Counted from the first letter of the stretch, positions 1 to 7,287 are shown. The stretch: 15,932 nt of DNA from Flavobacteriales bacterium UBA6049 (GCA_002429085.1 DIYR01000245.1:1-15932); one strand, 5' to 3'. The notes: generated from the sequence alone by a model not told the origin. Numbers and translations: made by a program.

Positions 1-183
1 GAAGCTAGCTTCTCAAGTAATCTTTATTTATTAATGTTCTTGACTGTCTCAATAAAACTAAGAAGGCTTCTAGCATAAAAACAATCTCTCATTAATCTCA
101 AATGCCTTCTTCTTACCATATTGCGCACTATTTCACTCAAAAAGGCGAATTATTAATTCCCAAATAGTAAATTGGTTTATTGT
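1..183. other. AT-rich leader upstream of the phosphoesterase-barrel gene
   Basis: No gene is supported here. A perfect 12-bp palindrome, GAAGCTAGCTTC, sits at the extreme left edge (1-12), and a partly similar GAAGGCTTC occurs near 62. I found no convincing TAnnTTTG promoter element before the next gene. A minus-strand reading frame of about 31 codons (24-119) exists but has no supporting features. Confidence 0.5.
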
Positions 184-3100
184 ATGAGAGGGAATAAGTT
201 TTTTGAAATCTGGCTGCCTATCGTTTTTTTACTGCTTGGTTTCAATCTAAACGGACAAGACAGTTTAGTACATAGTATTTTCTTGATAGGAGATGCAGGA
301 GAACCATACGAAAATCCTGTGTTAGACCTGTTAAAATCGGAAAACGAAAAAGTTGGTAAAAAAGGAACCGTCATCTTTTTAGGTGATAATATTTATCCAA
401 AAGGATTACCTCCTACAGGACACCCCCTTCGAGAAGAAGCTGAAATTGCAATCAATCAACAAATTGCTTCTGTTAAAGATTTCTTAGGTAATAAAATATT
501 CATTCCAGGTAATCATGACTGGCAACGCTCTGGTTCTGAAGGCATCAATTGGTTGCAACTTCAAGAGCAATATGTAGAAGCAGCCCTTGACTCCACAGAT
601 GTTTGGCTACCTTCAAGAGGATGTCCTGGCCCAATTGAGATAGAAGTTGATGACAAAATAACTATCATTATTATAGACACTCAGTGGTTTCTGCACAGGC
701 ATAATAAGCCTACCGAAGGTTCTGATTGTGATGTTAAAGTTCCTGGAGAGCTAGCCGTTCAATTTCAAGACGCCATCCGAAGAAATAAACACAAGAAGGT
801 ACTGGTAGTATCTCATCATCCGATGTATAGCTATGGGGTTCATGGTGGTGTTTTTAGTGTAAAAGATCACCTCTTCCCTCTTACGGCATCAAAAAAAATG
901 TCGAATTTCTATTTGCCGCTTCCTATCATTGGTTCTATTTATCCGCTTTATCGCAAAGTGTTTGGTGATCCTCAAGACATTTCACACCCTAGTTACAAAG
1001 AGTTTAGAAATCCCATGGTTAGCTTAATGAAGCAACATGACGACATTATTCACGCGGCTGGACATGAACATGCTTTAGAACATATTGTAAAAGATGATAA
1101 ACACTATATAGTCAGTGGTTCTGGTTCAAAAAACAATGGTCATGTTAAACAAAAAGGTGATGCGCTTTTCGCACAGAATGAACGTGGGTTTGCTAGACTA
1201 GATTACTACAGCAGTGGTAGAGTTGAATTGAACTTTGTTTCGCCCGATTCTGATACTCCGCTTTACACAAACACAGTTTCTGAAAAACCCTTTGAGCCAT
1301 CAGAAGAAGATTTTTTAGAGAAATATAAAAACATTAGTTACGCAGGAAAAGACACCGTATTCTCTGCTAGTCAGCAATACCATGGCAGAACTAACTTACA
1401 TGAATGGCTTTTTGGCGAGAATTACAGAGAAGAATGGGCTACGGATTTAACCTTCCCTATTTTTGATATTGCCACAGAAAAAGGAGGTTTAAAGATCATT
1501 AAGAAAGGTGGTGGTCATCAAACCACTTCCTTAAGGCTGGAAGTAGAAGATGGAAAGCAATATGTTATCCGGTCTATGGATAAGAACCCAGCATTGGCAC
1601 TTCCTCCAGAACTTCGAAAAACCATTGTTAAAACCATTGTTCAAGATGGAATTTCAGCTTCTCACCCATATGCCCCATTAGTGGTTCCTCCATTAGCACT
1701 TGCTGCAGATATATACCATGCCAATCCCAAAATTTTCTTTGTTCCTGATGATCCGAGATTTGGTATTTATCAAGAAGACTTCGCAAATACCCTTGTGATA
1801 TTTGAAGAACGAGCAAACCAAGAACAAGTGGATGCTGAGTTCTATGAAGACTTTTCAGATCAACTCTCCGACAAACGAGATGATGTAGAATCGAGCCCTT
1901 CTCTTTACGAAAAACTGAGGAAAGATAATGACAACCACGTTGACCAAGAGTTTGTAGTACGTAACCGCCTTTTTGATATTTGGTTAGGCGATTGGGATCG
2001 CCATGATGACCAATGGCGATGGGTAGAATACAAGTTCAAAGACGATGAAAAGCTATACCGCCCTATTCCAAGAGATAGAGATCAAGTTTTCTTTTCGGGA
2101 GATGGTTCATTAAAGAAAATTGCTGGATCTAAATGGGCTCAACCTTCCCTAAGAGGATTTGAAGAAGACATCAGCTATACGCCATCCTACGGATTTTACC
2201 GTATCCGATGGTTTGATAGGTATTTTATGACAGAACCCGATTTGAATGATTGGCTTCAACAGGCTTCAGAACTTCAAGAGGCATTAACAGATAGTGTTAT
2301 CGAAAATGCCTTTAAAGAGTGGCCCAAAGAAATCTATGATTTAAACGGAGATGAAATCATTCGTAAACTCAAAAACAGAAGAGATAACCTACAATCGTAT
2401 GCTGAAGATTACTTCAACTTTTTAAGTAAACGAGTAAGTGTTCTTGGAAGTGACAAGAGAGAATATTTTGTTGTTGAAAGACTCAATGATGATTCGACTC
2501 TAGTTACTGTTTACAAAATCTCGAAAAAAGGAAAAAGAGATAAAGTACTCTATCAAAGAGCTTTCGATAGAAAAATAACGGATGAAATTAGACTGTATGC
2601 CCTTGATGGTGAAGACGAAATAGAAATTAAAGGAGAAGTAGATAAAGGAATTCTAATCCGAGTAATTGGAGGCGAAGGTGATGATAAGATTATCAATACA
2701 GGAAATGTAAGTGGCTTAGTCAAGAAAACCATTGTTTACGACACAAAAACGGGTACTACTCTAGAAGGTGGTACTGATACAAGAGATAGAACAACCGATA
2801 AAGACTATAACATCAACGAATATGACATGGAAGAGTTTGACTTCGATGTCAGGATGCCATTACTAGATGCTAAGTACAACCCTGATGATGGAATATTCAT
2901 AGGTGGTGGGTATATGTTTAAATCTGATCGGTTTAGGCAAAATCCATACGGAGTTAAACAGTCGTTTACAGGAGTTTATGCCTTTGCTACTAATTCATTT
3001 GGTATGCACTATAATGGTGAATTTTTAGATCTATTTGGTAAGGCTGATTTAGAAGTTGATCTGGGAATTTTAGCTCCTGCGGTAATGAACTATTTTGGTT

Positions 3101-3888
3101 TAGGTAACGAAACCGAGTACAATAAAGATAGAGGACTTAACTACTACCGTACAAGATTTGAGTCTTACTTAATTCACCCTAAAGTAGTTTGGCAGCTAGG
3201 AGAATACACAAATCTAAAACTAGGCCCTCGTTTCTATGGAGTACATATCGAAAACTCAGAAGGTAGGTTCATTTCAGATTTTGAGCGTAATGAACTTGAC
3301 GCAGAGCGGTTATTCGAACTGAAGACCTATGTTGGTCCAGAAATTAGCATTGAAACAGAAACTCAACCAGATGAGGTAAACCCTAAAAACGGTATTACCT
3401 TCAACTTAAAATATAGATATGCTGCAGGAGCTAATGAAATCTCTGATAATTCTTCTAAGCTGATTTCAAACTTTGCATTTAGATATACTCCTGTACCTTT
3501 TGGAAGAACCACATTTGCAGGAAGAATAGGCTACGAACACGCATTTGGAGACTATGAATTCTTTCAGTCTAGTAGATTAGATGGTTTCCATACTCTGAGA
3601 GGATATAGACGTTTTCGTTTTGCTGGTGAGAATAGTTTCTATACTCAGTTTGAGGTTCGCATTGCATTGGCTAATTGGCAGAATTACATCCTTCCTTCTA
3701 CTATTGGTGTAATTGCGTTTAATGATATTGGAAGAGTTTGGTTACCAAATGATGATTCAGATGTATGGCATTATGGCTATGGTGGAGGTATTTACATAGT
3801 ACCATATAGTAAATTTGTATTCAATGCACTACTAGCTAGTTCTAAAGAAGGGAATGTAACTCTATTGAAACTTGGATTTTTCTTTTAG
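184..3888 (+). CDS. Outer-membrane metallophosphoesterase with kinase-like middle region and Omp85-type barrel
   Basis: The 1234-residue protein starts with a signal peptide ending near NLNGQ (residues 1-25). Residues about 31-300 are a calcineurin-like phosphoesterase with the metal-ligand blocks GDAG (D37), GDN (D68), GNHD (N110-D112), a His pair (H211, H212) and GHEH (H294, H296), so a two-metal phosphatase site looks intact. Residues about 440-640 have a Gly-rich stretch followed by YVIRS and then GDWDRHDDQW (602-611) and PRDRD (629-633), which recall atypical kinase-fold catalytic and metal-binding motifs. From about 897 to the end is a beta-rich barrel of Omp85/BamA type with LRGY at 1138-1141, ending in FFF as outer-membrane proteins do. 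An in-frame TTG lies at 172, but the ATG at 184 directly precedes the signal peptide and is preferred. The substrate is unknown. The phosphoesterase domain should face the periplasm or the cell surface. The downstream gene converges on it with only 4 bp between stop codons. Confidence 0.85.
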   Translation: MRGNKFFEIWLPIVFLLLGFNLNGQDSLVHSIFLIGDAGEPYENPVLDLLKSENEKVGKKGTVIFLGDNIYPKGLPPTGHPLREEAEIAINQQIASVKDFLGNKIFIPGNHDWQRSGSEGINWLQLQEQYVEAALDSTDVWLPSRGCPGPIEIEVDDKITIIIIDTQWFLHRHNKPTEGSDCDVKVPGELAVQFQDAIRRNKHKKVLVVSHHPMYSYGVHGGVFSVKDHLFPLTASKKMSNFYLPLPIIGSIYPLYRKVFGDPQDISHPSYKEFRNPMVSLMKQHDDIIHAAGHEHALEHIVKDDKHYIVSGSGSKNNGHVKQKGDALFAQNERGFARLDYYSSGRVELNFVSPDSDTPLYTNTVSEKPFEPSEEDFLEKYKNISYAGKDTVFSASQQYHGRTNLHEWLFGENYREEWATDLTFPIFDIATEKGGLKIIKKGGGHQTTSLRLEVEDGKQYVIRSMDKNPALALPPELRKTIVKTIVQDGISASHPYAPLVVPPLALAADIYHANPKIFFVPDDPRFGIYQEDFANTLVIFEERANQEQVDAEFYEDFSDQLSDKRDDVESSPSLYEKLRKDNDNHVDQEFVVRNRLFDIWLGDWDRHDDQWRWVEYKFKDDEKLYRPIPRDRDQVFFSGDGSLKKIAGSKWAQPSLRGFEEDISYTPSYGFYRIRWFDRYFMTEPDLNDWLQQASELQEALTDSVIENAFKEWPKEIYDLNGDEIIRKLKNRRDNLQSYAEDYFNFLSKRVSVLGSDKREYFVVERLNDDSTLVTVYKISKKGKRDKVLYQRAFDRKITDEIRLYALDGEDEIEIKGEVDKGILIRVIGGEGDDKIINTGNVSGLVKKTIVYDTKTGTTLEGGTDTRDRTTDKDYNINEYDMEEFDFDVRMPLLDAKYNPDDGIFIGGGYMFKSDRFRQNPYGVKQSFTGVYAFATNSFGMHYNGEFLDLFGKADLEVDLGILAPAVMNYFGLGNETEYNKDRGLNYYRTRFESYLIHPKVVWQLGEYTNLKLGPRFYGVHIENSEGRFISDFERNELDAERLFELKTYVGPEISIETETQPDEVNPKNGITFNLKYRYAAGANEISDNSSKLISNFAFRYTPVPFGRTTFAGRIGYEHAFGDYEFFQSSRLDGFHTLRGYRRFRFAGENSFYTQFEVRIALANWQNYILPSTIGVIAFNDIGRVWLPNDDSDVWHYGYGGGIYIVPYSKFVFNALLASSKEGNVTLLKLGFFF

Positions 3889-3892
3889 AGTA

Positions 3893-4414
3893 TTATTCAT
3901 AGAAATCTTTGTTTTTTAATTCTTTCCCTTTGCAAAAGTGCTCATAAAGACTTTCTAGTCTTGGAAAATCTTCTTTGTTATAAGAAGTACATAATATGAG
4001 TTTATCATCTTTAAAAATCCAATAGGCATCAATGAAATATGACTCTGCAATTTCGCCATCAACCAAGTTAGATAAACCTAAAAATGGCATCCCCAGTGAA
4101 CTATCAGATCCTACATTGTTTATGAGAGAATTATACAAATACTGAAAATAAGGTTGTTGGTCAGTCTTTACAGTTAGGTTATAAAAAATTATATACTCTT
4201 CATTAGTTTTTGGTATCAACATAGCAATCGTAGCTCGATCTAAAACAGAGTCCGTCTTATAATGCAAAAAATAAGAATCTAAGCTATCGGCATAAGAATA
4301 TTCAATGGTTTGAAATTCAATGATTCCCCTCGTATTCTTATCATGAATATTTTTCCCTTCGCAGGAAAATAACATTATTGAAGCTATGAATAAAGTAAAT
4401 CTGTAAACACACAT
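3893..4414 (-). CDS. Putative lipoprotein of unknown function
   Basis: This 173-residue protein has a short hydrophobic N-terminus followed by a lipobox-like LFSC (Cys18), so export and lipid attachment are likely. The rest is soluble, acidic and aromatic-rich with no motif I recognise. The ATG at 4414 is the only start that keeps the signal peptide. It is a single-gene unit. Its stop codon lies 4 bp from that of the converging phosphoesterase-barrel gene, so no separate terminator fits between them. Its leader carries several inverted repeats, described separately. The function is unknown; the lipoprotein call is inference from the N-terminus. Confidence 0.6.
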   Translation of the reverse strand: MCVYRFTLFIASIMLFSCEGKNIHDKNTRGIIEFQTIEYSYADSLDSYFLHYKTDSVLDRATIAMLIPKTNEEYIIFYNLTVKTDQQPYFQYLYNSLINNVGSDSSLGMPFLGLSNLVDGEIAESYFIDAYWIFKDDKLILCTSYNKEDFPRLESLYEHFCKGKELKNKDFYE

Positions 4415-4434
4415 GGATTGTATAGTATTTGCGG

Positions 4435-4459
4435 AGGAGCATTTTTTTTGATTGCTCCT
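4435..4459 (-). repeat. Hairpin in the leader of the 3893-4414 lipoprotein gene
   Basis: AGGAGCA (4435-4441) pairs with TGCTCCT (4453-4459) around an 11-nt loop that is mostly T on the plus strand (A on the transcript). It lies 21 nt upstream of the ATG at 4414, so it would form in the mRNA leader. Its role is unknown. Confidence 0.45.
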
Positions 4460-4621
4460 TCATAATGCACCCTTTTCATTCTATGTTTAAATTCAGTATC
4501 AAAACTACTTGCTGGAGAACTATATGATAGTTTCAATTAAAATCTTTTGCCATAAATCAATAATTGTTCAATCAATTGCTATCATAGCTTCTAAAATAAT
4601 TCTTCTACCCATAGTTACTCT

Positions 4622-4650
4622 TACTTTAAATCCTTTACAGATTTAAAGTA
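4622..4650. repeat. Perfect 11-bp inverted repeat
   Basis: TACTTTAAATC (4622-4632) and GATTTAAAGTA (4640-4650) are exact reverse complements with the 7-nt spacer CTTTACA. It is too AT-rich for a strong terminator and lies between a probable terminator and the start of the lipoprotein gene that begins at 4414. A protein-binding site or mRNA leader hairpin is possible. Confidence 0.55.
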
Positions 4651-4686
4651 TTGATGGTAGCACTTTAAGGGTAGACAATTTGAAGG

Positions 4687-4714
4687 AAAAAGCTACTGAT
4701 CTCTGAGGCTTTTT
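4687..4714 (-). terminator. Probable intrinsic terminator after the 4776-5318 gene
   Basis: On the minus strand AAAAAGC and GCTTTTT (plus strand 4714-4708 and 4693-4687) form a 7-bp A/T-flanked stem with a T run on the exit side. It lies about 60 nt past the stop codon of the lipoprotein gene at 4776. The stem is short and the loop is 14 nt, so efficiency is uncertain. It is symmetric enough to act in both directions. Confidence 0.5.
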
Positions 4715-4728
4715 ATTTCTAACTTGTA

Positions 4729-4773
4729 TTAACTAATACATGCACTGGACTCTAGGTCTGCTGCGCTATTAAG
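4729..4773. repeat. Degenerate intergenic repeat, copy A
   Basis: This contains TTAACTAA followed by GGACT and then GTCTG. The segment from TGCACTGGAC to GTCTGCTGCG can fold into a roughly 9-bp stem with two G-T pairs, one C-C mismatch and a 5-nt loop. It resembles copies at 5549-5581, 6418-6445 and 7200-7227. An outer pair, AACTTGTA (4721-4728) and TACAAGTT (4777-4784), encloses it and runs through the stop codon of the 4776-5318 gene. Confidence 0.45.
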
Positions 4774-4775
4774 AA

Positions 4776-5318
4776 TTACAAGTTTGCTCTAACATCACTA
4801 GAATCAGCATAAAGAAGTGCTCCTGAATATAGGTTTCGCTTCTGAGTCTTATATCGATTTCGCTTCCGATTAGGATCAACCGTAACGATACATCCTAGAT
4901 GTCCTTTTTCTTTTTTAACAAAAAACTCTAACATACCGTTCTTATTGGTGCTTCCTAGATAACAAACATTGCAACTTCGTCCTTCTCCATCAAACGTGCA
5001 ATAATATACTTCATGCCCTTCGCCACCGATAGTGTCAAATTTACCATCATGAAAATAATCATCCAAATTGGCGACAAAGGCCTTGCCTTCGATTGTGCTA
5101 TCGCTAGGATTATACTCCTTAAGCATGACTTTGTATTTCAAAGGATACACATCCAAATAAGTGTTATTCGGTTGAATTTCTACAAAGTAGAACTTGTTCA
5201 TTCTCTTTTCCAACAAAATCCCAGAAGGTGCCCTATTTAATCCCAAATGATAAGGAGAGTATAATTCTTTACAAGAAACACTCAAGAACAGAACTAATAT
5301 TATAACGAATCTACTCAT
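4776..5318 (-). CDS. Putative lipoprotein with a CxxC motif, unknown function
   Basis: This 180-residue protein has an N-terminal hydrophobic segment ending SVSC (Cys16), a relaxed lipobox acceptable in Bacteroidota. The mature part contains C107, C116, C119 and C143. The CxxC at 116-119 sits in a Gly-rich turn and could bind a metal or form disulfides. The C-terminus is basic around residues 150-162. The ATG at 5318 keeps the signal peptide. It is a lone gene with its own probable terminator and no similarity I can see to its neighbours. No function is assigned. Confidence 0.6.
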   Translation of the reverse strand: MSRFVIILVLFLSVSCKELYSPYHLGLNRAPSGILLEKRMNKFYFVEIQPNNTYLDVYPLKYKVMLKEYNPSDSTIEGKAFVANLDDYFHDGKFDTIGGEGHEVYYCTFDGEGRSCNVCYLGSTNKNGMLEFFVKKEKGHLGCIVTVDPNRKRNRYKTQKRNLYSGALLYADSSDVRANL

Positions 5319-5427
5319 GAAAAACTGGCTTTGGTTCTATTCTAAGAAGCATATTACCCCAAAACACACCCCTTTATCTGATATTGTATTACTTCTGCTA
5401 AGGTAATTCCAACGCCTCACTTCAACT

Positions 5428-5469
5428 CAATAGTCGAATGAAAATTCACTTAATAGATATAACTATTCT
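5428..5469. repeat. Diverged direct repeat, left copy (partner 6313-6354)
   Basis: Ungapped comparison with 6313-6354 gives 31 identities in 42 positions, including the shared blocks CGAAT, AAAATTCA and CTATTCT. Weaker similarity extends a further 7 bp leftward. The two copies are 885 bp apart and sit in different spacers. Confidence 0.6.
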
Positions 5470-5548
5470 CTTCTTCTATCATATCTAATATTCTTTAAAC
5501 AAGAAAGGAATTTATGTATACATAGACCTTTGGCTTCTTACTGTAGCA

Positions 5549-5581
5549 TTTACGCAGGACTAAAAGTCTGTGTTAACAAAG
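5549..5581. repeat. Degenerate intergenic repeat, copy B
   Basis: ACGCA(G)GAC and GTCTGTGT (5552-5573) fold as an 8-bp stem with one bulged G and a TAAAA loop. This copy keeps the palindrome best. The GGACT...GTCTG core is shared with copy A. It lies 57 nt beyond the stop of the minus-strand gene at 5638. Confidence 0.5.
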
Positions 5582-5616
5582 AGGGGCTAGAATTCTGTAG
5601 GCTCTACTCTTTGTTA
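5574..5616. repeat. Long bulged hairpin after the 5638-6102 gene
   Basis: TAACAAAGAG (5574-5583) and CTCTTTGTTA (5607-5616) are exact reverse complements. Inside them TAGA (5588-5591) pairs with TCTA (5603-5606), leaving a one-sided GGGC bulge (5584-5587) and an 11-nt loop. It begins 22 nt past the stop codon of the 5638-6102 gene on the minus strand. No long T run follows, so it is at best a weak terminator and may instead protect the mRNA 3' end or be part of a mobile-repeat end. Confidence 0.5.
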
Positions 5617-5637
5617 GAAAAGTGTTACAGAATCTAA

Positions 5638-6102
5638 TTAGCTAGTTATTTCTTTGATATGTTTAGCTAATTCTTTCATCTGTGATTTTGACCAGCCTCC
5701 ATTGTTTGTAAATTCAAATAATTTCTCTCCGTCACAATAAAAAATCATTTTCAATCCTGGATTGTGAACCTTAAAAAGAGAGTCAAGTTTTAATTCAATT
5801 TTTAATACATCAAGCGGTATTAAAATCTCCCTTTTAACTTCTTTTTCTTGAAAAATAAGTTTAACATCGCCAACTCTGGATTCAAAACTCAATAGTGTAT
5901 TTGCGATCTTATTATTATAACCAATAAAACTCATTCCTATAAGAATCAAGCATAAAGGCAAAACAAAAAACATGGCCATAATTTCTCCTGTTGAAATCAA
6001 TATTAACCCACAGATTAAAACATTATAGATTCCTAGAACTATTAAAAAATCTTTTCTTCGTAGGGCATAACTATTATGCCTTTCCTTAATTCGATATAAC
6101 AT
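5638..6102 (-). CDS. Small membrane protein with two N-terminal transmembrane segments
   Basis: This 154-residue protein has a basic N-terminus, two hydrophobic segments at about 18-38 and 42-62 forming a membrane hairpin, and a cytoplasmic-looking C-terminal domain of about 85 residues rich in beta-type sequence. This layout is reminiscent of bacterial PH-like membrane proteins, but that is a guess from architecture. The ATG at 6102 is the first start before the basic stretch. Five nucleotides before it begins a long inverted repeat, so initiation may be structure-controlled. Its specific function is unknown. Confidence 0.55.
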   Translation of the reverse strand: MLYRIKERHNSYALRRKDFLIVLGIYNVLICGLILISTGEIMAMFFVLPLCLILIGMSFIGYNNKIANTLLSFESRVGDVKLIFQEKEVKREILIPLDVLKIELKLDSLFKVHNPGLKMIFYCDGEKLFEFTNNGGWSKSQMKELAKHIKEITS

Positions 6103-6107
6103 TTACT

Positions 6108-6170
6108 ATTCTGATTTTTCAACTCTTCACAAAACCACCACATCTCTTTCAATATATTGAAAATCAGAAT
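6108..6170 (-). promoter_or_regulatory. Leader inverted repeat with an alternative palindrome, against the 6102 start codon
   Basis: ATTCTGATTTTTCAA (6108-6122) and TTGAAAATCAGAAT (6157-6170) pair over 14 bp with one bulged T and a 34-nt loop. The right arm also belongs to a perfect 16-bp palindrome, TTTCAATATATTGAAA (6147-6162). The two structures share bases and exclude each other. The long stem ends 5 nt before the ATG of the minus-strand gene, so it would cover the initiation region. Whether it acts in RNA or as a DNA-binding site is unknown. Confidence 0.45.
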
Positions 6171-6312
6171 TCTAAAACACCAAGACAACACTCTAACGAG
6201 TTTTGAATCTGGATCTATCAGCTTCTTCAATACTTTCCTGTTTTCCTGACAATCTTATCCCGAATAGTCAATAGCTCTAGTAATGGGTTGTTTCTAGTGA
6301 GATGACCCAAGC

Positions 6313-6354
6313 CAATAAACGAATAAAAATTCATTTACCGCATACTTCTATTCT
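6313..6354. repeat. Diverged direct repeat, right copy (partner 5428-5469)
   Basis: It is identical to 5428-5469 at 31 of 42 ungapped positions. It lies in the spacer between two unrelated genes, as its partner does. Confidence 0.6.
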
Positions 6355-6417
6355 TTTTACTTTATGTGTGAAAAAGTCAATTCAAAAATCAGTACATATT
6401 AACCTTACTAACTATAC

Positions 6418-6445
6418 CTAACTGACCATACTTAGGACTACAAGC
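6418..6445. repeat. Degenerate intergenic repeat, copy C
   Basis: It matches 7200-7227 at 21 of 28 ungapped positions and ends in the shared block GACTACAAGC. GGACT and AGCCC around ACA can still pair at four of five positions. It begins about 26 nt beyond the stop of the minus-strand gene at 6471. Confidence 0.5.
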
Positions 6446-6470
6446 CCGAGCGAACGGAGGCTAATTTTCA

Positions 6471-7013
6471 TCACCACTCTGAATAAGTTACTCTAGTTCT
6501 AGTGTACCATTTTGGATCATACAATAGTTGTTTTGTCCATTTAAAATACTTCCTCTTACTTTTAATTCTAGATGCACTTTGTACGCCAATATACTCCCCC
6601 TCTAAATATTGGAACCTTAGATAACCAACAGCCACATAATTATGATTAATCTTATATGTTGGTAAATCATCTCGAAGATATTCATCACGAATTGGTTTTC
6701 GATCATATCCGAAAGTCAGTCTCATATCGCATTCACATGATAAATTTACCAGTGTATGTGTATAAACCCGATTCTTATATTTCAATAATATGTTAAAGTC
6801 TTTACTTTCAATGCAAGGAGGCTTAAATGAATTATTGTAGATCTCTGGCCTTACAATTGTCTTACTTATTGAATCTCCAAAAACAAAATAAATGTTGAAA
6901 TCATCTTTCAATTCTATTTTTCTCCCTTCTTTCACAAATTCAACCTCAATTCTTTGGGCTATTAAATGATTACTCAGTGTTGCTAATAAAATAAGAATCC
7001 AAATGCTTTTCAT
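6471..7013 (-). CDS. Secreted protein of unknown function
   Basis: This 180-residue protein has a clear signal peptide with probable cleavage near LIAQ (residue 20). The mature part is basic, beta-rich and tyrosine-rich, with C67 and a CEC pair (C93, C95) that may form disulfides. I recognise no family. The ATG at 7013 is directly preceded by a perfect 12-bp palindrome. It is a lone gene with no link in sequence to the flanking genes, and no obvious terminator follows. Confidence 0.6.
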   Translation of the reverse strand: MKSIWILILLATLSNHLIAQRIEVEFVKEGRKIELKDDFNIYFVFGDSISKTIVRPEIYNNSFKPPCIESKDFNILLKYKNRVYTHTLVNLSCECDMRLTFGYDRKPIRDEYLRDDLPTYKINHNYVAVGYLRFQYLEGEYIGVQSASRIKSKRKYFKWTKQLLYDPKWYTRTRVTYSEW

Positions 7014-7025
7014 AAGATTAATCTT
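7014..7025. repeat. 12-bp palindrome touching a start codon
   Basis: AAGATTAATCTT is a perfect palindrome immediately upstream of the ATG of the 6471-7013 gene. It could be an operator, a small leader hairpin or chance in AT-rich DNA. Confidence 0.4.
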
Positions 7026-7199
7026 CGTGATCTATTGACTTCTGCTCAAGTAAAGGAAACGTTGTATTATTTTCTTCCTCTTTATAAATATACATACCCC
7101 ACCCTCTCATACCTAAGACAAAATAGATTACGGTAGCGTGTCTTTTTCGTTTCTACCTTTCGCTATCTAAATCGTTTATTTACACTGGGGCATTCATAC

Positions 7200-7227
7200 T
7201 TAACTAAACACTCCTAAGACTACAAGC
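7200..7227. repeat. Degenerate intergenic repeat, copy D
   Basis: It matches copy C (6418-6445) at 21 of 28 ungapped positions, and shares TTAACTAA with copy A. Its own palindrome has decayed. It lies beyond the terminator of the 7311 gene, between that gene and the 6471-7013 gene. Confidence 0.5.
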
Positions 7228-7257
7228 ATCTACTAATTAAGTACCATCATTAAAACA

Positions 7258-7287
7258 AAAAGCCCTTTGCTAATGCAAAGGGCTTTT
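7258..7287 (-). terminator. Strong intrinsic terminator of the 7311-7814 gene
   Basis: AAAAGCCCTTTGC (7258-7270) and GCAAAGGGCTTTT (7275-7287) form a perfect 13-bp stem with a TAAT loop. On the minus strand it is followed by a T-rich run and lies 23 nt past the stop codon. It is the clearest terminator in the accessory stretch, and the A/T symmetry would let it work in both directions. Confidence 0.9.

Larger units (their letters stand above)
4415..4775. other. 361-bp intergenic stretch with multiple inverted repeats
   Basis: No gene is seen. Reading the minus strand from right to left, it holds a degenerate repeat copy (4729-4773), a probable terminator (4687-4714), a perfect 11-bp stem with 7-nt loop (4622-4650), an imperfect inverted repeat pairing 4520-4538 with 4574-4587, and a 7-bp stem AGGAGCA/TGCTCCT (4435-4459) lying 21-45 nt before the start of the 4414 gene. 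The last could affect translation of that gene, but this is inference. Confidence 0.55.
5319..5637. other. 319-bp intergenic stretch sharing diverged segments with other spacers
   Basis: No gene is supported. Segment 5428-5469 matches 6313-6354 at 31 of 42 ungapped positions, and 5391-5414 matches 7038-7061 at 18 of 24. The part nearest the 5638 gene holds repeat copy B (5549-5581) and an inverted repeat (5574-5616). The shared blocks indicate that parts of these spacers have a common origin even though the adjoining genes are unrelated. Confidence 0.55.
6103..6470. other. 368-bp intergenic stretch with inverted and shared repeats
   Basis: No gene is supported, although a 62-codon minus-strand frame runs through its left half. 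It holds the leader inverted repeats of the 5638-6102 gene (6108-6170), the diverged direct repeat 6313-6354 and repeat copy C (6418-6445). The short sequence CCGAGCGAACGG just after copy C, at about 6446-6457, is GC-rich against an AT-rich background. Confidence 0.5.

Noticed and set aside
24..119. 31-codon basic minus-strand frame near the left edge
   Set aside because: It is too short, with no promoter, initiation signal or motif; AT-rich DNA yields such frames by chance.
6042..6230. 62-codon minus-strand reading frame upstream of the 5638-6102 gene
   Set aside because: It overlaps the start of a better-supported gene and runs through the inverted repeats; it has no signal peptide or recognisable motif.
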